The position numbers and the translations under genes are program-made. Of a stretch of DNA of 12,979 bases, positions 6,033 through 12,979 are shown piece by piece (the first letter of the stretch is position 1; each line of letters starts with the position of its first letter). The DNA is taken from assembly GCA_949516455.1 (NCBI GenBank), contig CATILC010000275.1, forward strand, positions 1-12,979, in the 5' to 3' direction. The notes under the pieces were generated by a model. It saw only the letters and a list, made by a program, of their open reading frames with translations. It did not search any database and had not been told where the DNA came from. The stretch comes from Flavobacteriia bacterium. GTDB lineage: Bacteria > Bacteroidota > Bacteroidia > Flavobacteriales > Schleiferiaceae.

Positions 6033-8396
6033 TTGCTCCGACAGCTGGCTGTTCTTTCCTTGGTCCTACTTCCTATGCTCGTCCGCGCGCAAAGCCATAC
6101 GGTCAGTGGCACGGTCCGAGACGATGCCACCGGAGAGCTGCTGATCGGAGTCAGCGTGGTTGTTGAAGAGCTGCGCGAGGGAACCATCAGCAACAGCTAT
6201 GGCTACTATGCCCTGAATATTCCGGAAGGCAGCTACACATTGCGCTTCTCCTACATTGGATATGAAGAGGAGCGCCGTGCGCTCAAGCTCGATTCAGACC
6301 AGCAGGAAGACATCCGATTGGAAGAGACCAATGTGCTGATCGAAGAAGTGGTCATCTCCGAAAGTGCCCTGGACGATCCGGTGAAGAACACCGAAATGGG
6401 GGTCAATAAACTCAAGCCCAAGGAGATCAAAAAGATCCCTCAGCTGATGGGTGAAGTGGATGTGATTCGCACCCTGACCTTGCTTCCCGGCGTGAGCACA
6501 GTGGGAGAAGGAGCCAGCGGCTTCAATGTGCGCGGAGGAAATGTCGATCAGAACCTCATCCTCGGAGATGAGGCACCGGTGTTCAATTCTTCGCACTTGT
6601 TGGGATTCTTCTCCATTTTCAATGCCGATGCCGTCAAGGATATGAAACTCTACAAGGGCGGCGTGCCTGCCAATTACGGAGGACGCCTGTCCTCGGTACT
6701 CGATATCCGGCAAAAGGAAGGCAATTCGAAGCGGTTTGGGGCGACGGGCGGACTGGGTGCACTGAGCAGCCGCCTGCTCCTGGAAGGTCCTATTGTCAAG
6801 GACAAATTATCCTGGATGGTCGCGGGCAGACGCTCCTATGCAGATCTCTTCCTGAAGGCCTCATCCGATCCGGCGATCAATCGAAACATCTTGTACTTCT
6901 ACGATCTGAATGCCAAAATGAACTGGCGCATCGATTCCAAGAACACCGTTTTCCTGTCGAGCTACTTCGGGCGCGATGTATTTGGAATACAAAATGCTTT
7001 CAACTTCGCCTGGGGCAACGGAACGGTCACACTCCGATGGAACAGCATACTCAAGGACGATCTGTTCGCCAACTTCACACTCGTCTACAGCGACTATACC
7101 TATGATCTCGGAACCCCAGCGGATCAGGAATTCACTTTCAACTGGAACTCCCGCATTCAGAATTACGTGACCAAGGCGGCATTCAATTGGTACAAAAGCC
7201 CAGACTTCACAGTCGACTTTGGACTGACCAATACCTGGTACACCTTCGATCCGGCCATCATCTCCGGGTCGATCAGTTCCCGACTGGAACGGCTCTATGC
7301 CACTGAACCGGCCGCTTACCTGCGCTTTAGGAATGAGATCGGCAACCGGATCAGCATCGACTACGGCTTGCGCTACAGCGCATTTGCGCAAATGGGTGAT
7401 GGAACGGTCTACGACTACCGGCCCGGAATGAGCCGCGAGGACTCTACCGTGGTCGGACAGCAAGATTATGCAAAAGGCGAGGTGATCGAATCCTTTTTTG
7501 ACGCCCAGGGCCTGGAACCGCGCCTGGCACTCACCTATCTGCTCAATGACAAGCAATCGCTGAAGATCAGCTACAACCGGATGAGGCAGTACATTCATCT
7601 GATCTCCAATACCACTGCCACAACGCCCATCGATATTTGGAGACCGAGCGGCAGACACATCGACCCGGCGACAGCAGATCAATTCTCGCTGGGCTATTTC
7701 GCGGAATGGCAGCTGTGGGGCAACCGCTTCGACTTTTCTGTGGAATCCTATTACAAGTCCATGAACCAGATCGTGGATTACAAGGACGGAGCAGACCTGA
7801 TCTTCAATGAACGCATAGAAACTGAATTGCTTATAGGAAAGGGACGCGCCTATGGGCTCGAACTTTTGTTGCGAAGGAACTCCGGAAAGTGGACGGGTTG
7901 GATCAGTTACACTCTTTCACGCACCGAACGGCTGGTGGACGGAGCTTTCAAAGGCGAGCAGATCAACCAGGGGGAGTGGTACCCGGCGAATTACGACAAG
8001 ACCCATGACATCAGCCTGGTGGCCACTTACAAGATCTCGGAAAAATGGGATGTGGGCGGCGTTTGGGTCTTTCAGAGCGGGCGACCGGTCACCTATCCGT
8101 CGGCACGTGCCGAGTACGAGACCGGCATCATCTATCCCGTCTACAACAACCGAAATGGCGCGCGCACACCTTCCTACCACCGCTTGGACGTGAGCGCCAA
8201 CTACGTACCGCGTCCAAAGAAGCAGGGCAAGTGGGAGAGCAGCTGGGCCTTTGGCATCTACAATGTCTATGGGCGAAGGAATCCGTATTCGGTTTTCTTC
8301 CGTCAAGATGAATTCAACCCACAGGTGACCGAGGCCATCCGACTATCTATCTTCGGGGGAATGATCCCTTCCGTTACCTATAATTTCAAATTCTGA
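6033..8396 (+). CDS. TonB-dependent outer-membrane receptor
   Basis: The 787-residue product is an outer-membrane active transporter driven by TonB-ExbBD. Residues 1-20 are a signal peptide (LRQLAVLSLVLLPMLVRAQ). A CarboxypepD_reg-like domain covers ~22-98 (HTVSGTVRDDATGELLIGVS, SNSYGYYALNIPEG, LRFSYIGYE). EEVVI (104-108) may be the TonB box. The plug spans ~125-228, with LLPGVSTVGEGASGFNVRGG and DEAPVFNSSHLLGFFS. The remainder is a 22-strand-type barrel rich in alternating aromatic residues, ending in SVTYNFKF with the terminal Phe expected for outer-membrane insertion. The start is TTG: no in-frame ATG lies upstream and the next Met is inside the signal peptide. The stop overlaps the DUF4249 gene (TGATG), marking a receptor-lipoprotein pair. 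The substrate cannot be inferred. Confidence 0.94.
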   Translation: MLRQLAVLSLVLLPMLVRAQSHTVSGTVRDDATGELLIGVSVVVEELREGTISNSYGYYALNIPEGSYTLRFSYIGYEEERRALKLDSDQQEDIRLEETNVLIEEVVISESALDDPVKNTEMGVNKLKPKEIKKIPQLMGEVDVIRTLTLLPGVSTVGEGASGFNVRGGNVDQNLILGDEAPVFNSSHLLGFFSIFNADAVKDMKLYKGGVPANYGGRLSSVLDIRQKEGNSKRFGATGGLGALSSRLLLEGPIVKDKLSWMVAGRRSYADLFLKASSDPAINRNILYFYDLNAKMNWRIDSKNTVFLSSYFGRDVFGIQNAFNFAWGNGTVTLRWNSILKDDLFANFTLVYSDYTYDLGTPADQEFTFNWNSRIQNYVTKAAFNWYKSPDFTVDFGLTNTWYTFDPAIISGSISSRLERLYATEPAAYLRFRNEIGNRISIDYGLRYSAFAQMGDGTVYDYRPGMSREDSTVVGQQDYAKGEVIESFFDAQGLEPRLALTYLLNDKQSLKISYNRMRQYIHLISNTTATTPIDIWRPSGRHIDPATADQFSLGYFAEWQLWGNRFDFSVESYYKSMNQIVDYKDGADLIFNERIETELLIGKGRAYGLELLLRRNSGKWTGWISYTLSRTERLVDGAFKGEQINQGEWYPANYDKTHDISLVATYKISEKWDVGGVWVFQSGRPVTYPSARAEYETGIIYPVYNNRNGARTPSYHRLDVSANYVPRPKKQGKWESSWAFGIYNVYGRRNPYSVFFRQDEFNPQVTEAIRLSIFGGMIPSVTYNFKF

Positions 8397-9256
8397 TGAA
8401 ACGGGAACTTTTCATTTTTGGAATTTGTCTTCTCGTTTTGAGCGCTTGCGAAGATGTCATCGAGCTCGATCTGCCCGATGCAGAGCCTCTTCTTGTGGTC
8501 AATGGCCGGATCACAGACGGTGACAGCACAGGGGTGACCCTCACCACAAGTGCACCCTATTTTTCCAATCAGGCAACGCCGCGGGTGAGCGGTGCAGTGA
8601 TCCGCCTGTTCGAAAATGGCGTGGAGATCGACCAACTCGCCGAAGATTCTGCGGGCTATTACCGCTCTGATCGGATAGGAATCGCGGGAAGAACCTACCA
8701 CATAACCGTAGAAATAGCACAGGGCAACTCAGCGATCGCCTCCGGAACATGGCGAAGTCGTCCTGAACGGCTCAAGCCGGTGGCTCTGATCGACAGCATC
8801 TATTCCGAGTATTTGGAAGAGGAGCCCCCTTTTCAGGAGGAAGGTCTGTATCCCTTTTTCACCTTCAGCGATCTGGCCGATCAACGAGACCACTACCGAC
8901 TCAGGATCTGGCGAAACGACACCATCCGCAATGCACCGACGGACATCACCACCTACGAGGACGATCTGTGGAACGGTCGCTCCTTCGACAATGTGGACTT
9001 TCCGGCTGTTCAATTCGAAAACGATCCAAAACCCGAGGGAACGACCTACCGCGTGGAGCAATCTTCCATCTCCGTCGCCTATTTCGACTACCTGAACCTG
9101 CTGTTTTCTCAAACGGCCCAGGTGGGAAGCACCTTCGATCCTCCCCCGGCCCCACTGATCGGCAACATCGAATGCCTCAGTCAAGCGAACCGGACCAGTT
9201 TGGGGTATTTCAATGTATCGGCGATAAGCACAGCGGAGGTGTCGCTCGAACTCTAG
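8396..9256 (+). CDS. DUF4249 family lipoprotein
   Basis: The 286-residue product opens with a lipoprotein signal peptide: MKRELFIFGICLLVLSAC with lipobox LSAC and Cys18 as the lipid-modified residue. The mature start CEDVIELDLPD, followed by PLLVVNGRITDGD and a Pro/Thr/Ser-containing beta-rich region, fits DUF4249, a Bacteroidota family usually encoded just after a TonB-dependent receptor. Acidic residues directly after the Cys are compatible with surface export signals described in this phylum. By analogy with SusD-type partners it may help capture a ligand for the receptor, but no function is established. It is shorter than many relatives and stops soon after GYFNVSAIST, apparently lacking the Cys-containing tail I recall in larger members. 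It is co-translated with the receptor. Confidence 0.87.
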   Translation: MKRELFIFGICLLVLSACEDVIELDLPDAEPLLVVNGRITDGDSTGVTLTTSAPYFSNQATPRVSGAVIRLFENGVEIDQLAEDSAGYYRSDRIGIAGRTYHITVEIAQGNSAIASGTWRSRPERLKPVALIDSIYSEYLEEEPPFQEEGLYPFFTFSDLADQRDHYRLRIWRNDTIRNAPTDITTYEDDLWNGRSFDNVDFPAVQFENDPKPEGTTYRVEQSSISVAYFDYLNLLFSQTAQVGSTFDPPPAPLIGNIECLSQANRTSLGYFNVSAISTAEVSLEL

Positions 9257-9267
9257 CGATATCCGCC

Positions 9268-9275
9268 TAATTTTG
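9268..9275 (+). promoter_or_regulatory. -7 promoter element of the MscS-family gene
   Basis: TAATTTTG matches TAnnTTTG exactly and ends 21 bp before the ATG at 9297. No clear TTTG is seen at -33. Located 12-19 bp after the DUF4249 stop, it suggests the channel gene has its own promoter rather than depending only on read-through from the receptor operon. It also argues against translation from the TTG at 9273, which lies inside the element. Confidence 0.5.
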
Positions 9276-9296
9276 CAGCTGTTTATTCATCCCATC

Positions 9297-10568
9297 ATGG
9301 AACAGGCGAACATTGGCCACTGGGCCCAAAATTTTTTTGAGCAGATCGGAGCGGACCCCGCTACAGCCGAGAAACTCACACTTGGCCTCGACATCCTGAT
9401 CATTCTCCTGATCAGTTTCGCAGCAGACCGAATAGCCCGCTATGGCATATCGCGCATGGTCAAAAAGATCATTTCCAAAACGCGAAATGCATGGGACGAC
9501 ATCTTCTACGAGCAAAAGGTCTTCAATGGCCTGGCGCATATCGTACCTGCTCTGATCATCAACTGGAGTACTGACTTTGCCCTCTCAGATTTTCCCGAGG
9601 CAGTCGCGCTGATCGATCAATGGGTGGTCATTTATGTCATTTTCCTGATCGGCCTGGTGATCAACCGTGTACTCGGTGCCATCAAGATCCTGCTGAAACA
9701 GTCCGAATATTTCGAAGGAAAACCCGTGGGCAGTTTCATCCAGCTCTTCGGCATTGTGAACTACATCTTCGTCGGCATTTTTATCCTGAGTCAGCTCATT
9801 GGAGAAAGTCCGCTGACGGTCATCGGTGCCTTCGGTGCGGGTACAGCGATCCTCCTTTTGGTCTTCAAGGACACCATCCTCGGTCTGGTCGCGAGCATTC
9901 AGCTCTCCATGAACGATATGGTCAGGGTGGGCGACTGGATCAGTATGGACAAATACGGAGCGGACGGGGACGTATCCGAGATCAATCTGACCACCGTAAA
10001 AGTCAAGAACTTCGATAAGACCATCACCACCATCCCGACCTACGCCTTCGTTTCAGATTCCTTTAAGAACTGGCGCGGCATGTCATCGGAGGGCGTCCGC
10101 CGGATCAAAAGACATTTGCTCATCGACATCCATTCCATTCGCTTTGTGGACGATGCCTTGAAAAAGAAGATGGAAGGCTTTCAGATCATCTCTGCTCAGA
10201 TCGGGACAAAGCAAGCCGAGATCGACTCGTACAATACGGAGCACAAAGCAGACAAGCAGGTCATGCTCAATGGCCGGAACATGACGAACATCGGTGCATT
10301 TCGGACCTATGCAACCGAATACATTCGGAACAACACACGGATCACCAAAGCAGAAACGCTGATGGTTCGTCAGCTGCAACCCACCGAAAAAGGCCTTCCG
10401 CTCGAGCTCTACTGCTTCACCGATACCTCGGCCTGGCTCGAATACGAGGACATCCTCTCCGACATCTTCGATCACCTGATGGCAGCGGCCCCTTACTTTG
10501 GGTTGATGGTCTATCAGGCGCCCAGCGGCGGAGATGTCAGACAGCTCGGCGCTTCCAAAGCGGACTAA
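9297..10568 (+). CDS. MscS-family mechanosensitive channel, YbdG type
   Basis: The 423-residue product should be an inner-membrane channel opening under membrane tension to release solutes on hypo-osmotic shock. Hydrophobic helices are at ~30-48, 76-92, 107-127 and 147-168. The Gly/Ala-rich pore helix is IGAFGAGTAILLLVFKDTILG (starting at 176). The beta domain follows, with MNDMVRVGDWISM and GDVSEINLTTVKVKNFDKT. Length (E. coli YbdG has 415 residues) and the segments FKNWRGMSSEGVRRIKR, NIGAFRTYATEYIRNN and LMVRQLQPTEKGLPLELYCF point to the YbdG/MscM branch rather than short MscS. An in-frame TTG at 9273 would add 8 residues, but it sits inside the putative -7 promoter element, so ATG 9297 is preferred. 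The last 32 bp overlap the convergent glycosyltransferase gene. Confidence 0.93.
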   Translation: MEQANIGHWAQNFFEQIGADPATAEKLTLGLDILIILLISFAADRIARYGISRMVKKIISKTRNAWDDIFYEQKVFNGLAHIVPALIINWSTDFALSDFPEAVALIDQWVVIYVIFLIGLVINRVLGAIKILLKQSEYFEGKPVGSFIQLFGIVNYIFVGIFILSQLIGESPLTVIGAFGAGTAILLLVFKDTILGLVASIQLSMNDMVRVGDWISMDKYGADGDVSEINLTTVKVKNFDKTITTIPTYAFVSDSFKNWRGMSSEGVRRIKRHLLIDIHSIRFVDDALKKKMEGFQIISAQIGTKQAEIDSYNTEHKADKQVMLNGRNMTNIGAFRTYATEYIRNNTRITKAETLMVRQLQPTEKGLPLELYCFTDTSAWLEYEDILSDIFDHLMAAAPYFGLMVYQAPSGGDVRQLGASKAD

Positions 10569-11643
10569 GGACGAGGGATAAGACGCCAATGAGCACTGTG
10601 TAAAAAGGATACACCACACTTTGCGGCAGGAACCATCTGTAGGCATCCCGTCGCTCGTATTTGATCGCCACCTTCCTGAGGAGCAATCCATCTGTGGCCA
10701 CCTTCGCTGGCCAGAGAAGCCAGCCCAGAGGGAAGGCGAATAAACTGAATATCAGACTGAAGTTGGACAGAAAAACAAGGAGACTCAAGCCTGCCGCAGC
10801 CGGGTCTTTATAGCGCTTCGCGATGCCGCCCCAGCGGACCATCTGGAAAAAGAACTGCCGAATGTTTCCAGGTGCTGAAGTATGCACGCGCGCCTCGGGA
10901 CGGTCATCAAATACGACCGATCCCTTTCCCCAACGGGCCCAAAGTGCATGCAGGAGAAAGACGTCCTCCCCTACTCGACGGTCTGACGGATCGAGTTCGG
11001 CCACAAGACTGAGGTAGTCCTCTTTGCGGATCAGCATATTGGCCCCATTGGCCATGACCGGCCTGCCCATGCGCACAGCTGCTTCGGTCGCTGCCATCAG
11101 CGCCAGAAAATCCAGGGTGAACAGACCATTGAATTGGCCTTTATCCCTTGAATAAACAACGGGAGCCAACACCATCCGCACTTCACCGGATCGAAAATGT
11201 CCGCTCGCTCCTTTGGGCCATCCAGTATGCGGTACACAATCGGCATCAGTAAAAGCCAAAAGATCATGTCTGCTCTTTTTTGCCCCATGATCGGTGGCCG
11301 CGCTCTTGCCCACTCCTGAGCTCGATAGGATGCGCATGCGTTCAGGACATACGATAGACTCAAGCCATTCCATTCCGCCGTCTGACGAATGATCATTGAC
11401 CAGCAGCAATTCGGCCATTGGGTTGCCCTCCAAAAGCTGCGTCCAACGCGGTAGATTTCTCTTGAGATTCTCTAACTCATCCCGGAAGGGAATGACGATA
11501 CTGATCGGGACCTCTTTAGCCTGAGGTGTGGCGAACTTTATGCTCCTGGATAAAGCCGCATATGCGCTCCAACCCAAAAGGCAATAGGCCGAAACAGGCA
11601 GCACACATAGGATCGCTAAAACAGAGGACAAGTCGGCCAGCAC
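10537..11643 (-). CDS. Membrane-anchored family 2 glycosyltransferase
   Basis: The 368-residue product has an N-terminal membrane helix (~7-30) and a cytoplasmic GT-A domain with ISIVIPFRDELENL (47-60), LLLVNDHSSDGG (79-90), the metal-binding DAD of FTDADCVP (133-135), and MANGANMLIRKEDY (197-210). The acidic GED at 225-227 and QMVRW at 267-271 resemble the catalytic base and QxxRW of processive GT2 enzymes. Further membrane helices occupy ~284-310 and ~343-360. It would transfer a sugar from an activated donor to a lipid or envelope glycan; donor and acceptor are unknown. The start is GTG: the frame is closed upstream by TAA and no ATG precedes the first helix. It is divergent from ruvC with 29 bp between them, and its 3' end runs 32 bp into the convergent channel gene. 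Confidence 0.9.
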   Translation of the reverse strand: MLADLSSVLAILCVLPVSAYCLLGWSAYAALSRSIKFATPQAKEVPISIVIPFRDELENLKRNLPRWTQLLEGNPMAELLLVNDHSSDGGMEWLESIVCPERMRILSSSGVGKSAATDHGAKKSRHDLLAFTDADCVPHTGWPKGASGHFRSGEVRMVLAPVVYSRDKGQFNGLFTLDFLALMAATEAAVRMGRPVMANGANMLIRKEDYLSLVAELDPSDRRVGEDVFLLHALWARWGKGSVVFDDRPEARVHTSAPGNIRQFFFQMVRWGGIAKRYKDPAAAGLSLLVFLSNFSLIFSLFAFPLGWLLWPAKVATDGLLLRKVAIKYERRDAYRWFLPQSVVYPFYTVLIGVLSLVLSPLWKRRAV

Positions 11644-11648
11644 AGATT

Positions 11649-11665
11649 CAAAATACGCTAATTTG
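11649..11665. promoter_or_regulatory. Back-to-back near-consensus -7 elements, quasi-palindrome
   Basis: The 29-bp gap between the GTG of the glycosyltransferase and the ATG of ruvC contains CAAAATACGCTAATTTG. Read outward it gives TAATTTG toward ruvC and TATTTTG toward the glycosyltransferase, each one base short of TAnnTTTG. The two arms are inverted repeats with one mismatch around CGC. They lie only 7 and 5 bases from the respective starts, so transcripts would be nearly leaderless if these were the real -7 elements. Function is inferred. Confidence 0.35.
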
Positions 11666-11672
11666 CCTGCTT

Positions 11673-12251
11673 ATGGCGCAACGCATCTTGGGAATCGACC
11701 CCGGAACGAACATCATGGGATTTGGCTTGGTCGAAGTCAAAAAAAATCAGGCCAAATACCTCGAGCACGGCATCCGAAAATTCTCTGCCAAAAAGAGTTC
11801 CGTTGAGAAACTGGGGCTGATCCTCAGTGAGACCGATGAGTTGATCAACCGGCTGGAGCCAGATATTGTGGCGATCGAAGCTCCCTTTTTTGGAAAAAAT
11901 GTCCAGTCCATGCTCAAACTCGGCCGCGCACAAGGGGTCATCATGGCCACTGGCATGAGCAAAGGATGCGATGTATTCGAGTACGCGCCGCGAAAGATCA
12001 AGATGTCCATCACGGGAAAAGGACAAGCAAGCAAAGAACAGGTGGCACGTATGCTGCACGCCCTTTTGACCATCCCCGAGGACGGTTCGCTGACCCTGGA
12101 TGCCACCGATGCATTGGCTGTGGCCTTTTGTCATTTCCTCCAGATGGGTCAGCCCAACGATACCGAACAACCGAAAAAGAGCATTCGAAAAAGATCTGGC
12201 TCGGGCGATTGGTCTTCTTACTTGCGGAACAATCCGGACCGGGAATTATAA
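11673..12251 (+). CDS. ruvC: Crossover junction endodeoxyribonuclease RuvC
   Basis: The 192-residue enzyme resolves Holliday junctions by symmetric nicking, working with RuvAB in recombination and fork repair. The RNase H-like fold is evident, and the four acidic catalytic residues appear present: D9 in RILGIDPG, E69 in DIVAIEAPFFGKN, and D143 and D146 in LDATDALAVAF. LKLGRAQGVIM and YAPRKIKMSITGKGQASKEQV are the other conserved blocks. The C-terminal ~35 residues are basic and variable. The ATG at 11673 gives the standard MAQRILGIDPG start; the frame runs open further upstream into the divergent gene, but that is not part of the protein. The stop shares the palindrome TTATAA with that of the convergent HIT gene. 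Confidence 0.97.
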   Translation: MAQRILGIDPGTNIMGFGLVEVKKNQAKYLEHGIRKFSAKKSSVEKLGLILSETDELINRLEPDIVAIEAPFFGKNVQSMLKLGRAQGVIMATGMSKGCDVFEYAPRKIKMSITGKGQASKEQVARMLHALLTIPEDGSLTLDATDALAVAFCHFLQMGQPNDTEQPKKSIRKRSGSGDWSSYLRNNPDREL

Positions 12252-12644
12252 GGAGATGCCCTCACTGATCTTTGAGGCGATGGCCTTCATCTGTTCTTCT
12301 GTGAAAACCATAGGCGCACGATCAAAGCGAATGTCCGACTCCTGATCGATGGGGATCAGGTGGATGTGCGCGTGCGGAACTTCCATTCCCAATACGACGG
12401 ACGCTACCCGGGTGCAGGGCATGCACTCCCTGATGGAAAGAGCGATCTTCTGCCCAAAGGCCCAAAGTGCTGAATGCTCTGCCTCGCTCAGATCGATCAG
12501 ATGGTCCACTTCTCTTTTGGGAACCACCAAAGTATGTCCCTTCCGCAGGGGCCGAATGTCGAGAAAAGCATAGTGCCTGTCGTCTTCAGCGACCGTGTAG
12601 GACGGGATCTCTCGCCTAATGATCTTACCGAAGATCGAATCCAT
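12246..12644 (-). CDS. HIT family protein
   Basis: The 132-residue histidine-triad protein has SIFGKIIRREIPSYTVAEDD at the N-terminus, FLDIRPLRKGHTLVVPKREV in the middle and the triad PHAHIHLIP with H91, H93 and H95; H93 would be the nucleophile in nucleotide phosphoramidate or dinucleotide hydrolysis. The segment before the triad reads VVLGMEVPHAH rather than the N-x-G...GQ-x-V found in Hint proteins, a form I recall from the greA-linked HIT proteins of Bacteroidota. Physiological substrate is unknown; the protein is cytoplasmic. Its ATG overlaps the greA stop (TGATG), so the two are co-translated. Its TAA lies in the TTATAA shared with the ruvC stop. Confidence 0.93.
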   Translation of the reverse strand: MDSIFGKIIRREIPSYTVAEDDRHYAFLDIRPLRKGHTLVVPKREVDHLIDLSEAEHSALWAFGQKIALSIRECMPCTRVASVVLGMEVPHAHIHLIPIDQESDIRFDRAPMVFTEEQMKAIASKISEGISL

Positions 12645-12979
12645 CAGCGGGAGATTTCGAGTACCTCCAGCTTCATGATGCCATTGGGAACCTGGATCTC
12701 CGCCAAGTCGCCAACTTCCCTGCCCAACAACCCTTTACCGATGGGAGAACCCACCGAGATCTTACCGGCCTTTAGATCGGCCTCCGATTCTGAAACCAAG
12801 GTGTACTTGAATTCCATTCCATTGGCTGGATTCTTCAGGCGAACCGTAGAGAGAACCATTACTTTGCTGACATCCATCTGGTCCTTGTCCAGCACGCGCG
12901 CATTGGCCACTACTTCTTCGAGCTTGGCGATCTTCATCTCCAACAGGCCTTGTGCCTCCTTGGCCGCATCGTATTCCGC
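12644..12979 (-). CDS. greA: Transcription elongation factor GreA, 3' part
   Basis: The frame runs off the window edge; 111 residues remain of the usual ~157. The fragment begins AEYDAAKEAQGLLEMKIAKL, the second half of the GreA N-terminal coiled coil, and continues through VVANARVLD into the C-terminal FKBP-like domain (GMEFKYTLVSESEADLK, ISVGSPIGKGLLGREVGD). By alignment from memory to E. coli GreA, the first codon corresponds to A46, so the tip acidic residues (D41, E44) that support RNA cleavage by backtracked polymerase lie just outside. GreA rescues stalled RNA polymerase. The gene is intact as far as seen and is translationally coupled to the HIT gene. Confidence 0.96.
   Translation of the reverse strand, partial: AEYDAAKEAQGLLEMKIAKLEEVVANARVLDKDQMDVSKVMVLSTVRLKNPANGMEFKYTLVSESEADLKAGKISVGSPIGKGLLGREVGDLAEIQVPNGIMKLEVLEISR

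Noticed and set aside
6861..7682. 273-codon open frame on the minus strand inside the TonB receptor gene
   Set aside because: It lies wholly antisense to a well-supported receptor barrel, has no recognisable domain, and is explained by the codon composition of the real gene.
9273..9296. TTG 9273 as start of the MscS-family gene
   Set aside because: It falls inside a perfect TAnnTTTG element, and the ATG at 9297 gives a complete protein of normal YbdG length.

Overview
The window looks like chromosomal DNA from a Bacteroidota (Flavobacteriia-like) bacterium. This rests on family content: a TonB-dependent receptor with a CarboxypepD_reg-like N-terminus followed by a DUF4249 lipoprotein, a DUF3127 protein, and a greA-HIT gene pair. 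It also rests on expression signals: no Shine-Dalgarno sequences before the starts examined, and several matches to the Bacteroidota -7 element TAnnTTTG. Base composition is near-balanced by eye. I see no insertion sequence, phage gene, CRISPR array or other sign of recent transfer.

Layout. (1) 1-537, +: the 3' end of a coiled-coil/SPOR-domain protein. It ends at a perfect hairpin terminator that is also the 3' boundary of a tRNA-Leu(UAG) gene on the minus strand (588-669). (2) 761-2733, +: a compact run of flavin reductase-family protein, DUF3127 protein with an SSB-like acidic tail, and Aat (leucyl/phenylalanyl-tRNA-protein transferase). The Aat reading frame has no ordinary start codon where homology says it should begin. 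(3) 5881-2757, -: a Prc/Tsp periplasmic protease translationally coupled to a lone OppC/DppC-type ABC permease. (4) 6033-9256, +: TonB-dependent receptor plus DUF4249 lipoprotein, a probable outer-membrane uptake pair. (5) 9297-10568, +: a YbdG-type MscS-family channel. (6) 11643-10537, -: a membrane-anchored family 2 glycosyltransferase whose 3' end overlaps the channel gene. (7) 11673-12251, +: ruvC. (8) 12979-12246, -: greA (5' end outside the window) coupled to a HIT-family protein whose stop interlocks with that of ruvC.

Gene packing is very tight. Four same-strand junctions use a one-base stop/start overlap (TAATG or TGATG), two convergent pairs overlap at their 3' ends, and one divergent pair has only 29 bp between starts. 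Most genes are core functions: recombination, transcript cleavage, N-end-rule tagging, periplasmic proteolysis, osmotic protection. The less explained parts are the DUF3127/SSB-tail protein, the protease-permease pair, the substrate of the TonB/DUF4249 pair, and the aat start. I did not find convincing evidence of an entirely new system.
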